From the NCBI RefSeq assembly GCF_018143015.1, contig NC_054756.1, positions 29,095,440 through 29,159,439 on the forward strand: 64,000 nt of DNA, written 5' to 3'. Shown here in pieces: positions 22,757-37,900 of this stretch. Source of the stretch: Lytechinus variegatus. Its lineage: Eukaryota > Echinodermata > Echinoidea > Temnopleuroida > Toxopneustidae. The position numbers and the translations under genes are program-made. The notes under the pieces were generated by a model. The model saw nothing but the letters and a program-made list of their open reading frames with translations. It ran no database searches and was not told the DNA's origin. How positions within the stretch are numbered: the first letter of the stretch is position 1; every line of letters starts with the position of its first letter.

Positions 22757-23362
22757 AGGTCAAGTCCACCTCAGAAAAATGTTGATTTGAATCAATAGAA
22801 AAAAATCAGACAAGCACAATGCTGAAGATTTCATCAAAATCGGATGTAAAATAAGAAAGTTATGACATTTCAAAATTTCGCTTATTTTTAACAAAATAGT
22901 TATATGAACAAGACAGTTACATCCAAATGAGAGAGTCGATGATGTCACTCACCCACTATTTCTTTTGTTTTTTATTGTTTGAATTATACAATATTTCAAT
23001 TTTTACGAATTTGATGATTAGGACCTCCTTGCCTGAAGCACAAAATGTTAGAATAATGGAATTCCATGTGTTCAGGGAGGAATGAAACTTCATTTCACAT
23101 GACAATGACGAGAAAATCAAAATATTTCATATTTCAAACAATAAAAAACAAAAAAGTAAGTGAGTGAGTGACATCATCGACTCTCTCATTTGGATGTAAC
23201 TGGCTCGTTCATATAACTGTTTTGTTAAAAATAAGCGAAACTTTAAAATGTCATAACTTTCTTAGTTTACATCCGATTTTGATGAAATCTTCAGCATTGC
23301 TGTGCTTGTCTGATTTTTCTCTTTTTATTCAAATCAAGTTTTTGTTGGGGTGGACTTGTCCT
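22757..23362. mobile_element. Palindromic TTAA-flanked element (piggyBac-type MITE)
   Basis: Arms of about 220-240 bases are inverted copies. The ends AGGTCAAGTCCACC and GGTGGACTTGTCCT are flanked by TTAA at 22753-22756 and 23363-23366, the piggyBac target duplication. The arm also matches bases 1-235 of this window, and a remnant is at about 49240-49275. No coding capacity. Confidence 0.75.
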
Positions 23363-23451
23363 TTAAAAGGCCCAAACAGTTCACAGATTGATTTCCATTG
23401 GGACCGTGTGGGACATAATATACAATTGACAAAGTAAGCATTTTAAAACCA

Positions 23452-23700
23452 GTGTTTAACGAACAATATAAAGGAAAAGAATATGTTAACCTAAACAGAA
23501 ACATCAATGAAATATTACGAAAAAAATCATTGAAACGTGAAGAGGAGGGGAGAAGAAAAAAGGAAGAAGACGAAGAAGGGAAAAGTGAGAAGGAAAAGAA
23601 AAAGACAACAGAGAAGATAACAGAAGAAGAAACAAGGAATAATAATGATAATAAGAAGAAGACGAAGATATTATATATCGTTCTCAAAAATAAGGACTCC
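23452..23700. repeat. Purine-rich low-complexity tract
   Basis: Long GAA/GGA-rich stretch. Open frames here encode Lys/Glu- or Ser/Phe-rich peptides with no domain and are not called as genes. Confidence 0.7.
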
Positions 23701-23820
23701 GGCATACCGACTATTGACTGTTGACCGGGTAGGACGAAATTCCTTGAATGCCTGAGCGCCTAACCAGTCCAGCTAAAGTCGGGGTACAGTGATACAGTGA
23801 TTTTACGGGCCCTTCAGGGG

Positions 23821-23934
23821 CAGTGGCGGACCGTGACCCGGAGAAAACAAAGCATTGGAGGGGCACAACATTGTTCACAAATAACACAGTGCCCCTCCAA
23901 TGCTTTTTCTCTTCCGGGTCACGGTCCCCCACTG
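23821..23934. mobile_element. 114-bp hAT-type palindromic MITE
   Basis: Almost wholly an inverted repeat (CAGTGGCGGACCGTGACCCGG against CCGGGTCACGGTCCCCCACTG), flanked by perfect 8-bp duplications TTCAGGGG (23813-23820 and 23935-23942). Confidence 0.85.
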
Positions 23935-24234
23935 TTCAGGGGCATGGAAAAACTACAATAGTGTTACAGCAAATGTAGATATACATAAAAAGGTTAAAAG
24001 TTAACAAAAGCTTAAAATATCAGACTCTTACAACAAACAGATAAAAGGAAAGAATACAAAAATAAAATACATGGACTAATAACATGGCATAAAAATAGTT
24101 TGAACTACGTACATGTACATTGATTTTAAAAAGACCAATTCAACAACTGGAAGTGCATGAAAAAGGAAAGACAACGAAACTGTTTGTACTTCGACATGAT
24201 GACCTACAAAATTTGAATAGATTCTTTAATTACT

Positions 24235-24930
24235 TAATATATTTAACATTGAATAGCTGATTAAACTTAATGACATTAGGTCTACGGTAATAATAAGTCT
24301 TAACATACTTCTTACGCTCATCATTGAAAAATGGACATACTAATACATAATGTAATTCTTCACACAATGGACATATACCAAGAGGTTGATCAGATGAATA
24401 ACGACATTTAGCAATTGGCAGATTATGGTTACCACATCTCCTACATCCAACTTCAACAAATATTTTTCTAAAACTGTTTTTTTTTTAATTCTATAGTTGA
24501 AACACAAACGATTTCTATTCATAACTTCTTCATTCAAGTTTTGATAATCAATATCACGTAATCTACGTTCCATAGCTAACGTAACCCGGTTCAGATTTAA
24601 AAGATGGCCTTCTTTCCACAAGCTTGACATTCCACAATTGTCCAAAATACTTTTAATTTTTAAGATCCATCTTGAATGAAAATCACAATTTACATGAAGT
24701 TGTCGTAACAAACTGTAGACGGTGTAAGAGAGTTCAGATTTGTTACTTTGGCTAATTCTTGCCCCAAAATTAACCATACACATCTCTATCCTACTTGCGA
24801 GGGCACTTCTACCAAGTTTACCATACACCATGCATTTGGCAGTGCCACGATTTAGTTTAAGCAAAGTTTTAAAAATAATAGCAGGGCCCACTTGGAGAAC
24901 AGTTTTCAGAGCTGAAGTGGCTTTCATGGA
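24235..24930 (-). pseudogene. LINE 3' fragment (reverse transcriptase C-terminal region)
   Basis: The minus frame at 24340-24927 encodes a segment including GKLGRSALASRIEM, then RDIDYQNLNEE, which looks like the region downstream of the RT in some LINEs. Another frame at 24239-24480 encodes a zinc-knuckle-like end (CPLCEE, H, CP). Frames are broken and no 5' half is present. Confidence 0.6.
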
Positions 24931-25940
24931 TAAATATACCTATATTAGTACTATATTATTAATTATTATTATTGTCATCATTGTTGTTGTTGTTGCTGTT
25001 ATTGTTGGTGTCATTATTATTATTATTATTATTATTATCATCATCATTATTATCATTACTTCTTTTCCTCTTTCTTCTACTACTCTTTCATAGGGATATT
25101 GCCAAGACATTATTCAAGGAATATAGTAATTCCTGACATCTATTGGTTTTTAATATTATGACCATAGAAGGGGAAAACATTTTAAAATCAAGATGAATTA
25201 ATATATTTATGGATAATACTGAAAATTTATTGAAAATCAATAAAAACTGATAATCCATTGAAAATCAATAAAAATTACGCATTATATGAGGGGTATGTCT
25301 AAATTGCTAATGAAAAAGGCCGCTCATCGTGTTTCTTTGGGAATTTTTTAAGAAATCCAAAAGACAGGCGCTTACAGTCATATGACGTCACAGCATATAT
25401 ACATGTACATAATTAGAGGGATTTGTGTCAAATATGATTACATGTATCTATGAGCTTCATGCTTATATTATTTTGGACAAGTGCACTTCAGGGTGTATTT
25501 TGCATTTAATACATGTAGGAAATGTGCAGCAACGATCTATTTGCAGTACTACCACCGCCTTCAGCATGTTGAAGTTTTGGTTTCGATGTGGTAATTATAA
25601 AACTACTTACGTCGTATACCCCATACTTGGTTGCAGAATAAGATATTCAATGCATGTCAAATCGAAATGAAAACAACTTTCAAGCGATGGCGTTTATTGT
25701 ATGACATAATGATTGAGTGTGTTGAGCAGACATGTAGGCTGCTAGCAAGAAATGAGGAAGTATTCTGCGAAAAAAGTACACTTACAGCTACATGCTATGG
25801 AATACCCGTGATGTCGATATCGTCTTTATATAGGCCGCATAAGTTGCTATTATAAGGTCATACTATCCTCACAAATAAACTACCGGTACCAATAAATAAG
25901 ACAGCGTGCAATAAATATCCCACCAGTGATTTTACTTCCG
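24931..25940. other. Intergenic DNA upstream of gene B
   Basis: Contains (ATT)n/(TTG)n microsatellite at 24950-25060. The last 100 bases before the gene B ATG hold AATAAA-like words but no clear TATA box at fixed spacing. No ORF of interest. Confidence 0.5.
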
Positions 25941-28900
25941 ATGTTCAAAATGGTGTCTTACTTATTCTTATTGTTCGGGTTCAGCTTTTCGAGCCTCGGT
26001 CAAAGTGTTGCTGAAAGCTCGGAGGGTGAGTTTTCTCCTTATTTTGTTTGAAAGTAAATGTATTTAGATCAAATGTTTAACAATTCACGGAAATATTAAT
26101 CGTCACTCTGAAGACAATTATAAGAATTCATTGCGGTTTACCTTCTTTTAACAACAATGGAAATGCTGATTATATTGCATTTAATAGTGTCCACCGATTA
26201 TCAAATGATTTGAATATAATACATGTAGGTAATATTATAGGTGTGGCAAAATTTTTCACAAACTGATACGGAAGAATGACCTCTTCGTGACATATCACTG
26301 CATCAAGAAGGATAACAAAACGATTAAGTTCTATTGCTGTTCTTGGATTGTGGTATTAGTGGTGGGGTAAAACTGAAATACATTTTTCAATGACGTCTTT
26401 TTAGGAGGGATAGCTTAACACTTTACCGTGTTCGGATAGGGGTGTGAATAAATAAATGTGTTGAATATTCATTACGTTTTCTTCTGGTTATTTTGTTAAG
26501 GGGACGAACTGATCGACACTGTACACTGTATGTTGTCTCTCATTTACTGTGTGCTATATACACTCTAAAAAAAGATTTACCCAATATTGGGTAAAATGGG
26601 AACATGCATGTTGGTTGGGTAGAAAGATACCCAATATGTTGTAAATTTTACGCAATGTTGCTTTGAAATAGCCCAATTTGGGGTAAAAAGAAATACCCAG
26701 CAAACATGCATGTTCCCTTTCTACCCAATTTGGGTAAAATTTTACTCAGTGTTCTTAGAGTGTAAGATTGCTTGTCTTTCAATGCACCCTTTAAGATAAC
26801 TATAAGTAAACCGTACAGATGATGATTTAGCCTATTAATTCATTTGTGTAAAGAAAATGAAATATATTTGAGAGGATAGGTATCTGTTTTGATATTTGGT
26901 AATATAATTATTGCGATATGAATGTATTAAGTAGTGAAGTAATGTGTTATGATTCAAGTGGGACTATCTTACAAGACTACTCTGCTGAAAACGTTGCATT
27001 ATGGGTACAGAAAAGGTCAGACATTTGGTTACTTAAGGTGGGTTATTAAGGCCGCTGGTTCGTTAGCCCTTTAAATTAAGTTAAGGTCTTACCAAAACTT
27101 CAAGCATTGATCGTTAACATGTAATATAGCTATTCTTAATAAACACATAAAATACAAAACAAAAACATGTACCTAAAATACGATCTGGGTCCTGTCTTGC
27201 AAAGGTTTGTGATAAGTCTGCCTACTAAATAGTATTGTTGTCGTGTACTTATGGTCGGAGTCTACCTTCGTTTCAGTTTTTAGGCCATTGAATTTCATGG
27301 CAAATAACCTTATAGGCAAACATTGGCCTTGATCATTTAAACATTGAAAATATTTTTTGATGTAAATATATATAAATGATTTGAAAATGTTTTGCATATA
27401 AAGTTTATATGCAAAACATTTTCAAAACGTATAAATATTTACATTAAGAAATCTTTTCAATAGTTAGATTGTGAATATGCTGAATGAAAATTGATTTTTT
27501 TTTTAATGAATATATTAATGATTATGATAATTGTGATGATTGAGGTGAATGTTGGCCTTTATGAACAAGAAAGAGAGCATAACCTACTTTAGAGTCCTGC
27601 GCTTAAACTCATGGATCTTTCAAAGCATATTCGCTGAACTCACTTGCAGACTGTACTAAATGGTGTCTACTAGTTATCGCTGTACAATCTTGAACAAGAA
27701 AGTAACATTTGGTAAAATACACTTTGGGAGGCTGCTGCAGCTGCATGCTTAAACGTAACAAGTTTGGCAATCAACAAGCAAACGACTCTAAAGTGCAAGG
27801 ACAATTTTCGTTATTTTCCCCCTTTTTCTTGATTCATGTCAAATAAACCAGGGGACCGTTTCATGAAAGTTGTCAGCACTGACAGGTTGTCTTTCTCCGA
27901 CAGTTACCATAGTAACAGTCAGAGGCCAGTGCTTTCAGCCAATCAAAACCAAGGATTTCACTGAAATTGTCAGCAACTTGCTCACAACTTTCATGAAACA
28001 CTCGCCCGATGTCAGAATTCAGATCTTAGGAATTGGTGCGTATAAAATACTTGTGTTCATTCTAGTCAAAATAAGTCCTCATAGTATAGTTTTACTGACA
28101 GGTGGTCAAATATCACTTGGTCTACTCTTCAGATGGGCTAACAACATTCAGGCTAAGCCCACCTAGTCCAATTCCCATTTGGTCTAATGACCACTTGGTC
28201 TAATAACCAATCAGTCTAATGATCACTTGGTCTAATAGCCAATTGGTCTAATGACCACTTGGTCTAAAAGCCATTTGGTCTAATGTCCAGTCAGGCTAAT
28301 TGGCACTTGGTCTAATTTTCATTTGGTCTAATTGTCATTTCGTCCAATTTAATTTTTTGTCACTTTGGTCTAAATAAATTTGGTCTGATACTAGTTCGGC
28401 TAATTGTGGTTTAGTTTAATACTAGTTGGTCTAATACCAGTTCGTCTAATCCTCACTTGGTTTGTTTTTATTTGGTCTATATTGCAGTTGGTCTAATTTT
28501 CATTTCGGCTAATGTCCACTTGGTCTAATTTCCACTTCGTCTAATTTCCAGGTAATCCAACATTCGTTTCGTCTACATGTCACTTGGTCTAATTTCCAAT
28601 TTATCTGATTTCCATTTTGGATAATGGTTTGTTGGGCTATTCCCATTAGGCAATTATACATACAGTTTAGTCATGTCATTTTTTTTCCTTCTTTCTTTTT
28701 CATTTATGAACACTGGAGATATTTAATATTACATTGCATATTGTCCACTCTAAGCCTTATATTATGCCTATCCATTTTCTCAAATGTAAATGAGAAATGG
28801 GGAATGAATTAAAAGAATAAGAACAAGAGAAAAATTAATTAAGAGAAAATGACTGATGAAGGTTAAAGCCCTACATAAAAAACGATGATGAAGAAGAAGA

Positions 28901-31900
28901 AGAAGAAGTAGTAGTAGTAGTAATAGTAGTAGTAGTAGAAAAACAAGAAGAAGAATAAAAAAAAAGAGAAGGGAGAGGGGGAAAGTAAGAGAGAAAACGA
29001 AAGAGAGAGGGGAGAGAAAATAAAGGGAAAAGAGAAGGATAGGGTAAAAGGAGGAGAAGGAAAACGAATAAATAGAGGGAAAAGAAACGAAAAAATAGAA
29101 AAGGGTGATAAGAAACATACAAATTCGATAAAAAGCTTTTCTTCTTACCTCATACACAACTGAAATTTATTTCAATTAAGTATTATTATGTTGGGGATAA
29201 CATTCATAATCTCAGGAATCGCATTCCTGCCCCCCCCCCCTCGCCAATCCATTATGAGAAAGAGGAGGAAGTGGAGGAGGCGAAGAAGTTGAACAAAAAA
29301 GAATGAGAAGATAAATGAATGACTACTAACAAAATATTCAAAACAAAATTACTTGGTCTAATGGATTTGTATTTTCTTTTGGAAACCCCCCAAAGTGCAT
29401 AACAATTTGCTTATTTTCCGTCAAGTTCAAGTATCGTCTGTAATGGCGCATACCAATGATTATAAAAGATCCATAAACATGTTTGCCAGACACGTATCCA
29501 CACAATATATTTATATGTTCGTTCATTTCTTCATAATAATGTTATTCTGATGAAAACCCCGCAATTCGGCTAGTGTAAGCTACAAGGTCCACAACTTATT
29601 GTTCACCCAATACTTAGAATCTGTAAATGTGCATGCGGTGGTGTAATGATTATGAGTAATAAATGATTTTCAGCATCATATATATTATCGTTTATTCTAA
29701 TTATAAGAATTATATTTGATTAGATTAATCCTAATTCATTCTATGACCGACTATCTCGTGATGGGGGGTCCTTTGCGGAGAGGTTTTGCTCCCGCCATCA
29801 GCCCTACCCCGGCTCTACCCTTCTAGATCTTGCCGACATGTATTAACTAATGCATGGTGTATTTTTTTATCCATGAATATATTTGTTAAGATCAAACAAA
29901 CCATAAGGTATTATTTTATATCAAACTAAACGGACATTAGACCAAGTGTGAAATTAGACCAAACGATCACTAGACCTTATTACAATTAGACAAATGAAAA
30001 TAAGACCAATTGACGATTAGCCCACCTGGTCAATAGACCCGTTGGCTTTTAGACCAACTGGTCATTAAACCAATCAAATATTATACCAAGTGTAAATTAG
30101 ACCAAACGGTATTTAGACCAAATGACAATTATACGAAATAAAAATTTAGACCAATTGGAAATAAGCAGAAGTGGAAATTAGACCAAATGGTGCTAGACCA
30201 ACTGGAAAACAGACTAAATGGCCCAATTGCTCATTAGACGAATTGGATATTCGCCCAAGTGGAAATTAGACGGATTGGACATCAGACCAAGTGAAAATTA
30301 GATCAACTGGTCATAAGACCGAATAGGAATCAGTCGGATATGATATTAGACCAGCTGGAAATTAGACGAATAGATATTCGACGAATTGGTTATAGACAAA
30401 ATGTGATTAGACTATGTGATGTTAGACTAAGTGATAATTAGACCAAATGGTATTGGACCATCCGATAATTCACAATAGTATATAGGGGCATTCATCAGCT
30501 TGTCGTATTCATATTTATCTCCCAAAGTGGTATTTCCTCTACTGGATTTGACTGGTTTCGCACAGGTTTACTGACGGATGGTCTATTATCACTTGGTCTA
30601 ATCATCAGATGGGCTAACAACATTTGGGCTAAACCCACTTAGTCCAATTCTCTTTTGGTCTAATGACCACTTGGTCTAATAGCCACTTGGTCTAATGCCC
30701 AGTTGGGCTCATCTTCAATTGGTCTAATTTTCATTTGGTCTAATTGCCATTTCGTCTAATGTATTTTATTTTCACTTGGTCTAATACCAGTTCGTCTAAT
30801 AGTCGGATGGTCTAATAATAGTTGGTCTAATCCTCACTTGGTCTATATTGCAGTTGGTCTAATGTGCAGTTGGTCTAATGTCCATTTCGGCCAATTTCCA
30901 CTTGGTCTAATTTGCAGATAGTCTAATATTCATTTCGTCTACATGCCATTTGTTCTAAATTGTAAAGTCTGCATGGTGACTTGTTTTCAATTTTCTGGTG
31001 AAATTTTTAAAGTTACTTTCCGCGCGCCAGCTTCGAATCTTCACACGCGCGCCCCTCGATATTGGAGGACAGTTAGAGTGACGTATATTTCGTCCCCAAC
31101 TGAATTTTGAAAATATGGGGATATTTGAAAGCCTCTGGGGACGAAAAAATGGGGATTAAACAATCTTTGGGGATTTTTTTGTCTGTTTCAGGGGATTTTT
31201 GAAGGTTTTGGTGAAAAACAATCAAATTCACTCTATGTTTACGATCTACTGTAGATAGTTAACGCTGGCTTAACCCAATTATGGTTCCCAACTTTTCAAG
31301 AAAACGAAAATCCCTGATTTATGTCTGATGAAGTTAAAAAAATTCACGAATTATTTAAATCATTTCCAGTTTCTCATGTTTTCTAAGTTGTTGCAGTGAA
31401 TTATATTGATTATTATTTTTTTTATTTAAGCATGTATGTCCAGTAGGCCTATAATTGTATTGTAGTAAAAGAGGCTACACTTTAAAAAACACCATAACAT
31501 GTCATTCAATGAATGCTCTTTTAATATACAACAAAATATAACAGTCTGACTGTCGTGACTGACTATCGTGCTTTCGACTTTTGGGCCGATCAAAATTCCC
31601 TGAATTTGCCCTCAATTGAAGCATTTTCCCTGGATTTGAGGCGATCCCTGACTGGAGAAACGTTTAGAAAAATCCAAGATTTCCTTGTTTCCCTGATGGG
31701 GTGGGAACCTTGCAAATCCATTTTTAGGAGGAGGCGAAGAAGTAGAACAAAAACAGAATGAGATGATATATAGATGAATGACTACTGCGGTGATAACTGA
31801 TAAAGGTCTGCAAGAGTAGACTATACTGTGTTATTTACGTCAGAATGATGTGGCTGCTACCAAGATGGTCGCAGTGATGTTGTTAACCCGATAGACCTGT

Positions 31901-34900
31901 ATAGTGTTATCAAACTATATCTAACTGGTCTGTAATTTGCCTCCAAACTAACTCCTGAAAAAACAAAACAAAATATTCATAACAAAATTAAATGATCTAA
32001 TGGCTTTGTAGTTTTGGAATCCCCCAAACTGCATATAGGCCATCAAGTTCAAGTATTATCCGTAATGGTGCATCACGATGATTTAAACATAAACATGTTT
32101 ACCAAATACGTATCCACACAATAAGTTACATTATATTTTCGTTCCGTTCTTCATGATAATTTTATTCTGATGAAACCCCGCCATTGGACTATTATATAAG
32201 GTCCTCAACTTATTGTTCTGTAAATGTGCACGTGGTGATGTAATGATTATGAGTATAATATAATTTTCATCATCATCTTATAATTGAAATACAGGCCTAA
32301 TGATAAGAATTATTTGGTTAGAATAATAAATTTGATGAGCCACTATCAATCTCGTCATCGATAGTCCTTCACGTTGAGTTTTTGCGCCCACCAGTCCTAC
32401 CCCGGCTCTACCCATCCGGATCCTGGTGATATGTATTAACTGATGCATGGTATTTATCCATTACGAACCATATTTGCTAATTCTAGATAAAATAAATAAC
32501 AATGAAAGATGCCATATCAAATAAAAATTAGACCAAGTGACGATTAGCCCAACTGCTTATTAGACAAACTGGATATTAGACCAAGTGGGAATTAGACGAA
32601 TTGGATATTAGACCAAGTGGGAATTAGACGAATTTGGTATTAGACGAACTGGTTGTAGACGAAATGAGTTTATACTATGTGAAGTTGGACGAACTGATAA
32701 GAAGACCATGTGGTATTAGACCTTCGCACATACCTAACATCTCATACTCAAGTCTGTATTTATAAATGGTAAACAATCATCATCCTATACACCGATACAA
32801 GGTGTGCCCCAAGGGTCTGTTATCGCACCCTTGGTTTTCACTGTGTATACATCACCTTTAGAAAATATCATTGATTCTTATGGATTTTCTAAATGTTTTA
32901 TACCGACGATACCCAGATGTAAATGACAAGTAAGTCGTCGGATATAGAAGATCTAATTTCAAAAGTACAGAGTGGTATCAAGGAATTTAAAGGGATAATG
33001 TACCTATTGTTAACCCTATCTAGGCCGGGATATTTTGGGAGTTCATATGGCCGGGGGGCCTCCCAGGCCCCCCCCCCCCCCTTGAGATCTCGGCCGTCGA
33101 CCGCGCGATCGCGCGGAAAATTGGCACGCAGGTTGTCTGGGATATAATCTACAAAACTGAATAGTAATTTATTTCATGCGAATCATTATTACGTAATTAT
33201 GCTAATTTATGCATAATTAGTATGCGAAATCATACTTTTTCCTATAACTCCATAAATAAAGCTCCAAATGTTCAAATTTTTGGCATAGAAAAGTTTTGTG
33301 ATGTTCTTAGCAAGTTTACATGAAAAGAATTGTGATATCAGATCAATTTCTTATGTATTATATTGTTTTTTGCAATTTCTTATGTATTTCTTTGTTTTTT
33401 GGACCTTTTGTTTTTCATTGTTTTTTCAATGAAATTCATTGGGGACTCTTCTAAGATCATAAACAGCATAAAATACATCTATTTAGGCCAGCAAAACTAA
33501 AAATAATCATACATTTATGAATTTTGGTAGAAAACACAATTTACATTGACTTTGTACATGAATCACGTTTTTAAGCAATTTTTGGTCTGACATGCACTTA
33601 CATAACGTTGCGTAACTTTAGAACCGCGTACCCGGGTGACGCAAAATTGGTCTCAAAAGTTGCGCAAGACTTGAAAGTAAAAAGTAAGCGAGCAGCGCGG
33701 TCCAAAAATTTTGCGCGGCGAAAATATCGCGCGACTCGTTGAGGGGGGGGGCCTCGGAGCCCCCCCCCCCCCGGCCTAGATAGGGTTAAGACAATGTTTG
33801 ATGGTGAACGGGGGTTTGCGTACGCAGCGTTGGAACTCTGGAATAGTATCCCACACAATTTAATGCAACTTGATACAATTGGGCAATTCAAATCTGCATT
33901 GAAAGCATACTTGTCTCACTGATAATAATACCATTGGCCATCATAGCATTATAGCAGCAACTTTTCCTCATCTTTTCTTCCTTCTTTTCCCAACGCGCAT
34001 TGAGACCTTAGTAAGGCAATGCGCTATATAAAAACTGTTGTTATTATTGTCATTATCATCATCATCATCATTATTATTATTACTACTATTATTATTATTA
34101 CTATTGGTTTCGCTCTTTAAATGTATAAAACCATCCTGGACACGGCACCAAAACTAATTCCAATTGTAGATATATCATTTATACAGCCTACATGAAACTA
34201 CACTGACTTAAGAACATACATCATATAGAATGTCACCTTTATCATGCATCTTTTAGTATACTCATTGTTCCTTATTTCTTGCATTTGTGTGTCTTAGTTT
34301 GGGTCTTGAGCTTAGTAAAATGTATTCACCGCAGCACTAGTCATGAAGGGTCAATTATCCAGACAATTCCTTTTGGTTTTTTATGACCGCCCTATTCCAA
34401 TAATGATGTGTTCTTTTTATATTGTATATCATATTTCAATACTATATTTTGAATTTTTCACTGCTCAAGTTTTTTACGCAATTGTATGATATGTGTAAGT
34501 TTTATTGGAATTGAATAAATGAATTGAATTGAATTGAATACAGAACATGATTCTTTCGTCCGTGTCAATAGAAAGGAAAATCCATTCAGCTCAAGCCCCT
34601 GCTTCTTCATTTTTTATGTTTAGTCGTGGTTTGAATTACCCATGCATGTTTGTTTGTTTCTTATGTGTTTGCTGGTGCAGAGGTGTGTTTGATTGCATGT
34701 TAATGTTGATGTTAAGGGGCATAAAAACAAAATAAACCGCTCAGAAACTCACTCATCACCACGGAAAACAGAACAGTGACTTTCAATATTGTGTCATTTT
34801 GCAACTTTTGAATTTTGACTTTGCCCCACATTTCAAGGCACTGCACTTTCATGTGAACCACTGGAGGTACCCGTAAACGGTGCAATAGACGGGTATATCT

Positions 34901-37900
34901 TCAATGAGGGAACAACGATCAAGTTCATCTGTTTTCCTGGTCACGAGCTCAATGGATCAGAGGCCCTAACGTGTGAACGTGCTTCTGAGACTAATACAAC
35001 ATCATGGTCTGATGAGGAACCCTTATGCCAACCTTCCATCAGGGAAACACGTGAGTATTCGTCATCATGGTAGAACCATGGACCTGGTCCATGGTGGAAC
35101 TAGGGGCGCATCGTTTTATTCAGTTTCAAACATGATTCATTTCAATTAATTGATTCAAAATTGCTATTCCATGATGCACTCTAAGAAGGTTTACCCAATA
35201 TTGGTTAAAATGGGAACATGCATGTTGATTGAGTAAAAGGTTATATATATGTATGCATATAGATATACAATATTTAGTAAATTTCACGCAATGTTGCTTT
35301 GAAATAGCCTAATAGGGGTGAAAAAATACCCAACAAACATGCATATTCCCTTTCTACCCAATATTGGGTAAAATTTTACTCCTTATTTTTTAGAGTGTAG
35401 TGAGCAACGGAACAAAATTCGTCTTTGCTTTTCTCAAAGTTAGGTCCATGGGGGTGGGATTTAAAATTCTAAATGTTACATTAGGGGCTTCGTTACATGG
35501 GTTACATGTATTTCATAATTAGGAAAAACGAATTATTTGATGAAATCGGGGTAAAATCATATTACATTTTATGCTTCCAGAAAAAAAAATGTTATAGGTA
35601 AATATCACATTATTACAAATTGTTTGATGACAGACTTAACAAAATTCTCAAATTCTTTTCATCATAAATGCGTGAGGCTTTATCAGAGACTTTATCAGAA
35701 TAACTAGGACAATCTGAATATTATAATGTTGACGATGATACACCATAAATCATTAGCTAATTATTGACAAAAAGAAGGAACAAGGAAAACTGTTGGACGC
35801 ACAATATGGTAGTGGCAATTACACGTAATAGCATAAACAAAACTAATTATAAAAAAATAATGCACCTTTTCTCTACAGAAGATCATTAAATATTCCCTGA
35901 AGTTTTCATAGTCCCCACCTACCCCCATCCCCTATCAAAAATTGGTGGTGGTTATAAGTCGTCTTACTTTATTGCTAAATATTATGAGTATGTCCTAGAA
36001 TTATGATGTTGAGAATTTGACAATAGAAACTGACGAACGTGGGTTTTGCAATGTAAAATATATTCATGAAATGTATTATGTATAAAGGAAATAATAAAGG
36101 AAAATGCTCACTTTTTCCCCCTTGTTGGTATGAAAACTATTTTTCAAGCATTTGAATATTATACATGCACATGTATATCTCCAATAGAAATGATTAAGTT
36201 TTACCAACGATTTAAATGGACATTGATGTGCATTTTCGCTTTCCTACTTTTGTCAAAACCCATTTTATGGTGAATTTCCCATTCAAGATTGTACTTTCGG
36301 TATTCTTGTATTTCACTTACAGTGTGGTTTCGAATTGTGATTGATTTAGCAGCGGTCGTGGTAGCATTGATGATCATCATTCTAGTTTTCTTGTAAGTCT
36401 ATCTGTTTCATGTTTCCATAAATAAATCAATTAACTATGAAGAAGTCCAAGTTACTTTTCCCGTGGCTTACCTTTTTTTATATCGTATATTAACGAAGGA
36501 AAAATAATAGTGTAGCCGGTTTCAACTGAAACTTTCATATTCTTATTGATATAAAAACAAATGGACGACCACTAGTGGTGGGACCACAAAAACAATATTG
36601 GAAAATATGAAACATAGCTCAACCTTTAGACAGAAAAAATAGTATCTGTGGGATTGATAAGTGGTAAAACACATCAATATGTTCTGGAGATGATCGCCAT
36701 TCGATGTGTGAAAGCAGCCCCGTTTAATATGGGACAGAGTCAACCTTTATCATGTAAAACATGAAGTCAATGATACCATGAATATAGCACAAAACAATTA
36801 ATTTAAAGTACATGTATCTTACGTAGTTTACGTACATGGAAGTAAACTCAGAAAGCAGGTGCTTGTGTCGGGATACAAAGATAAAAGGAAGAAATGAATA
36901 TTCAATCAAATGATTTCATACAGAGATCGTCGGTATATACTTACATATATACACCCATACACATGATCGATTTGGGTTATTTAATTTATTGCGTATAAAA
37001 AATAAATTGAGGAAAAGTATAATAATAAGCGTATGATAAAATACGCGTTTAAAACAAGTCATACAATAGTAAATTTAGTACATTTTTATATTCTTAGTTT
37101 CAGGCCCATCCACCCATTATGTTTTTTTTCCTTTGGAGTCTACAACTCACAGACTTTGCTTTCAACTCACCCCCCCCCCCCCCCCTCATGATTATATAAT
37201 CTTTATGCCTACTCAATTCACTACACTCCTCCAGACATGCGTACATACATGGAAACCTTGTCATTGGGTAACTTCTTGGTTGTCTATAAATACATCCTCT
37301 TTCTTTATTCCTTCTAAAGGATTGCCCGTTATATCCGGAGGCGGCGTCGGGGAATATTCCATCACTGGAAACCACCAACAGTACGTTCCTCCATAAGAAC
37401 GTCACACACGCTTCGCAATGAAGGACACCATGTCCGCTTTCAAGTTCAGTCTAGTCCACCAGCGATATCACAAGGTGAAAACGGCTCAGGCATTCCAAGT
37501 GGAGAGGATGCCGATGTTGAGGAAGTCACTGGGGTTGTATCTCAAGTAGCTCATCTGGCTGTTGAAAGCAATGGTACGTTGCAAGCACCAGGTACGTCAG
37601 TTGATGCCGGGGGTACCAACTCTGTCGATACTGTGACCGTTGATCAAGAAGTGCTTCCATCGATGACTGTTTGTGCCGTGTCTGAGATACAGAAGGTACG
37701 CAAAGGTTCCTTGGATGAGTCAGTTCCTGCAGTCTCTACACCGCACCGCCTGGAGGAATTCAACCCTGCGGTTTCTTCACCAAACCATGATTCAAATATT
37801 ACACCAGATCCGACATGTCCAATGGAAAGATCAGGATTCTCTTCTAAGATGGATAAGGAAGAAGCTGAATCATCAGAAACAGAAGATCGCGTGACAAGCA

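Noticed and set aside
28110-28620. CRISPR-like array of short repeats
   Set aside because: Degenerate short units without regular spacers, with an inverted partner array; eukaryotic minisatellite arms of a fold-back element.
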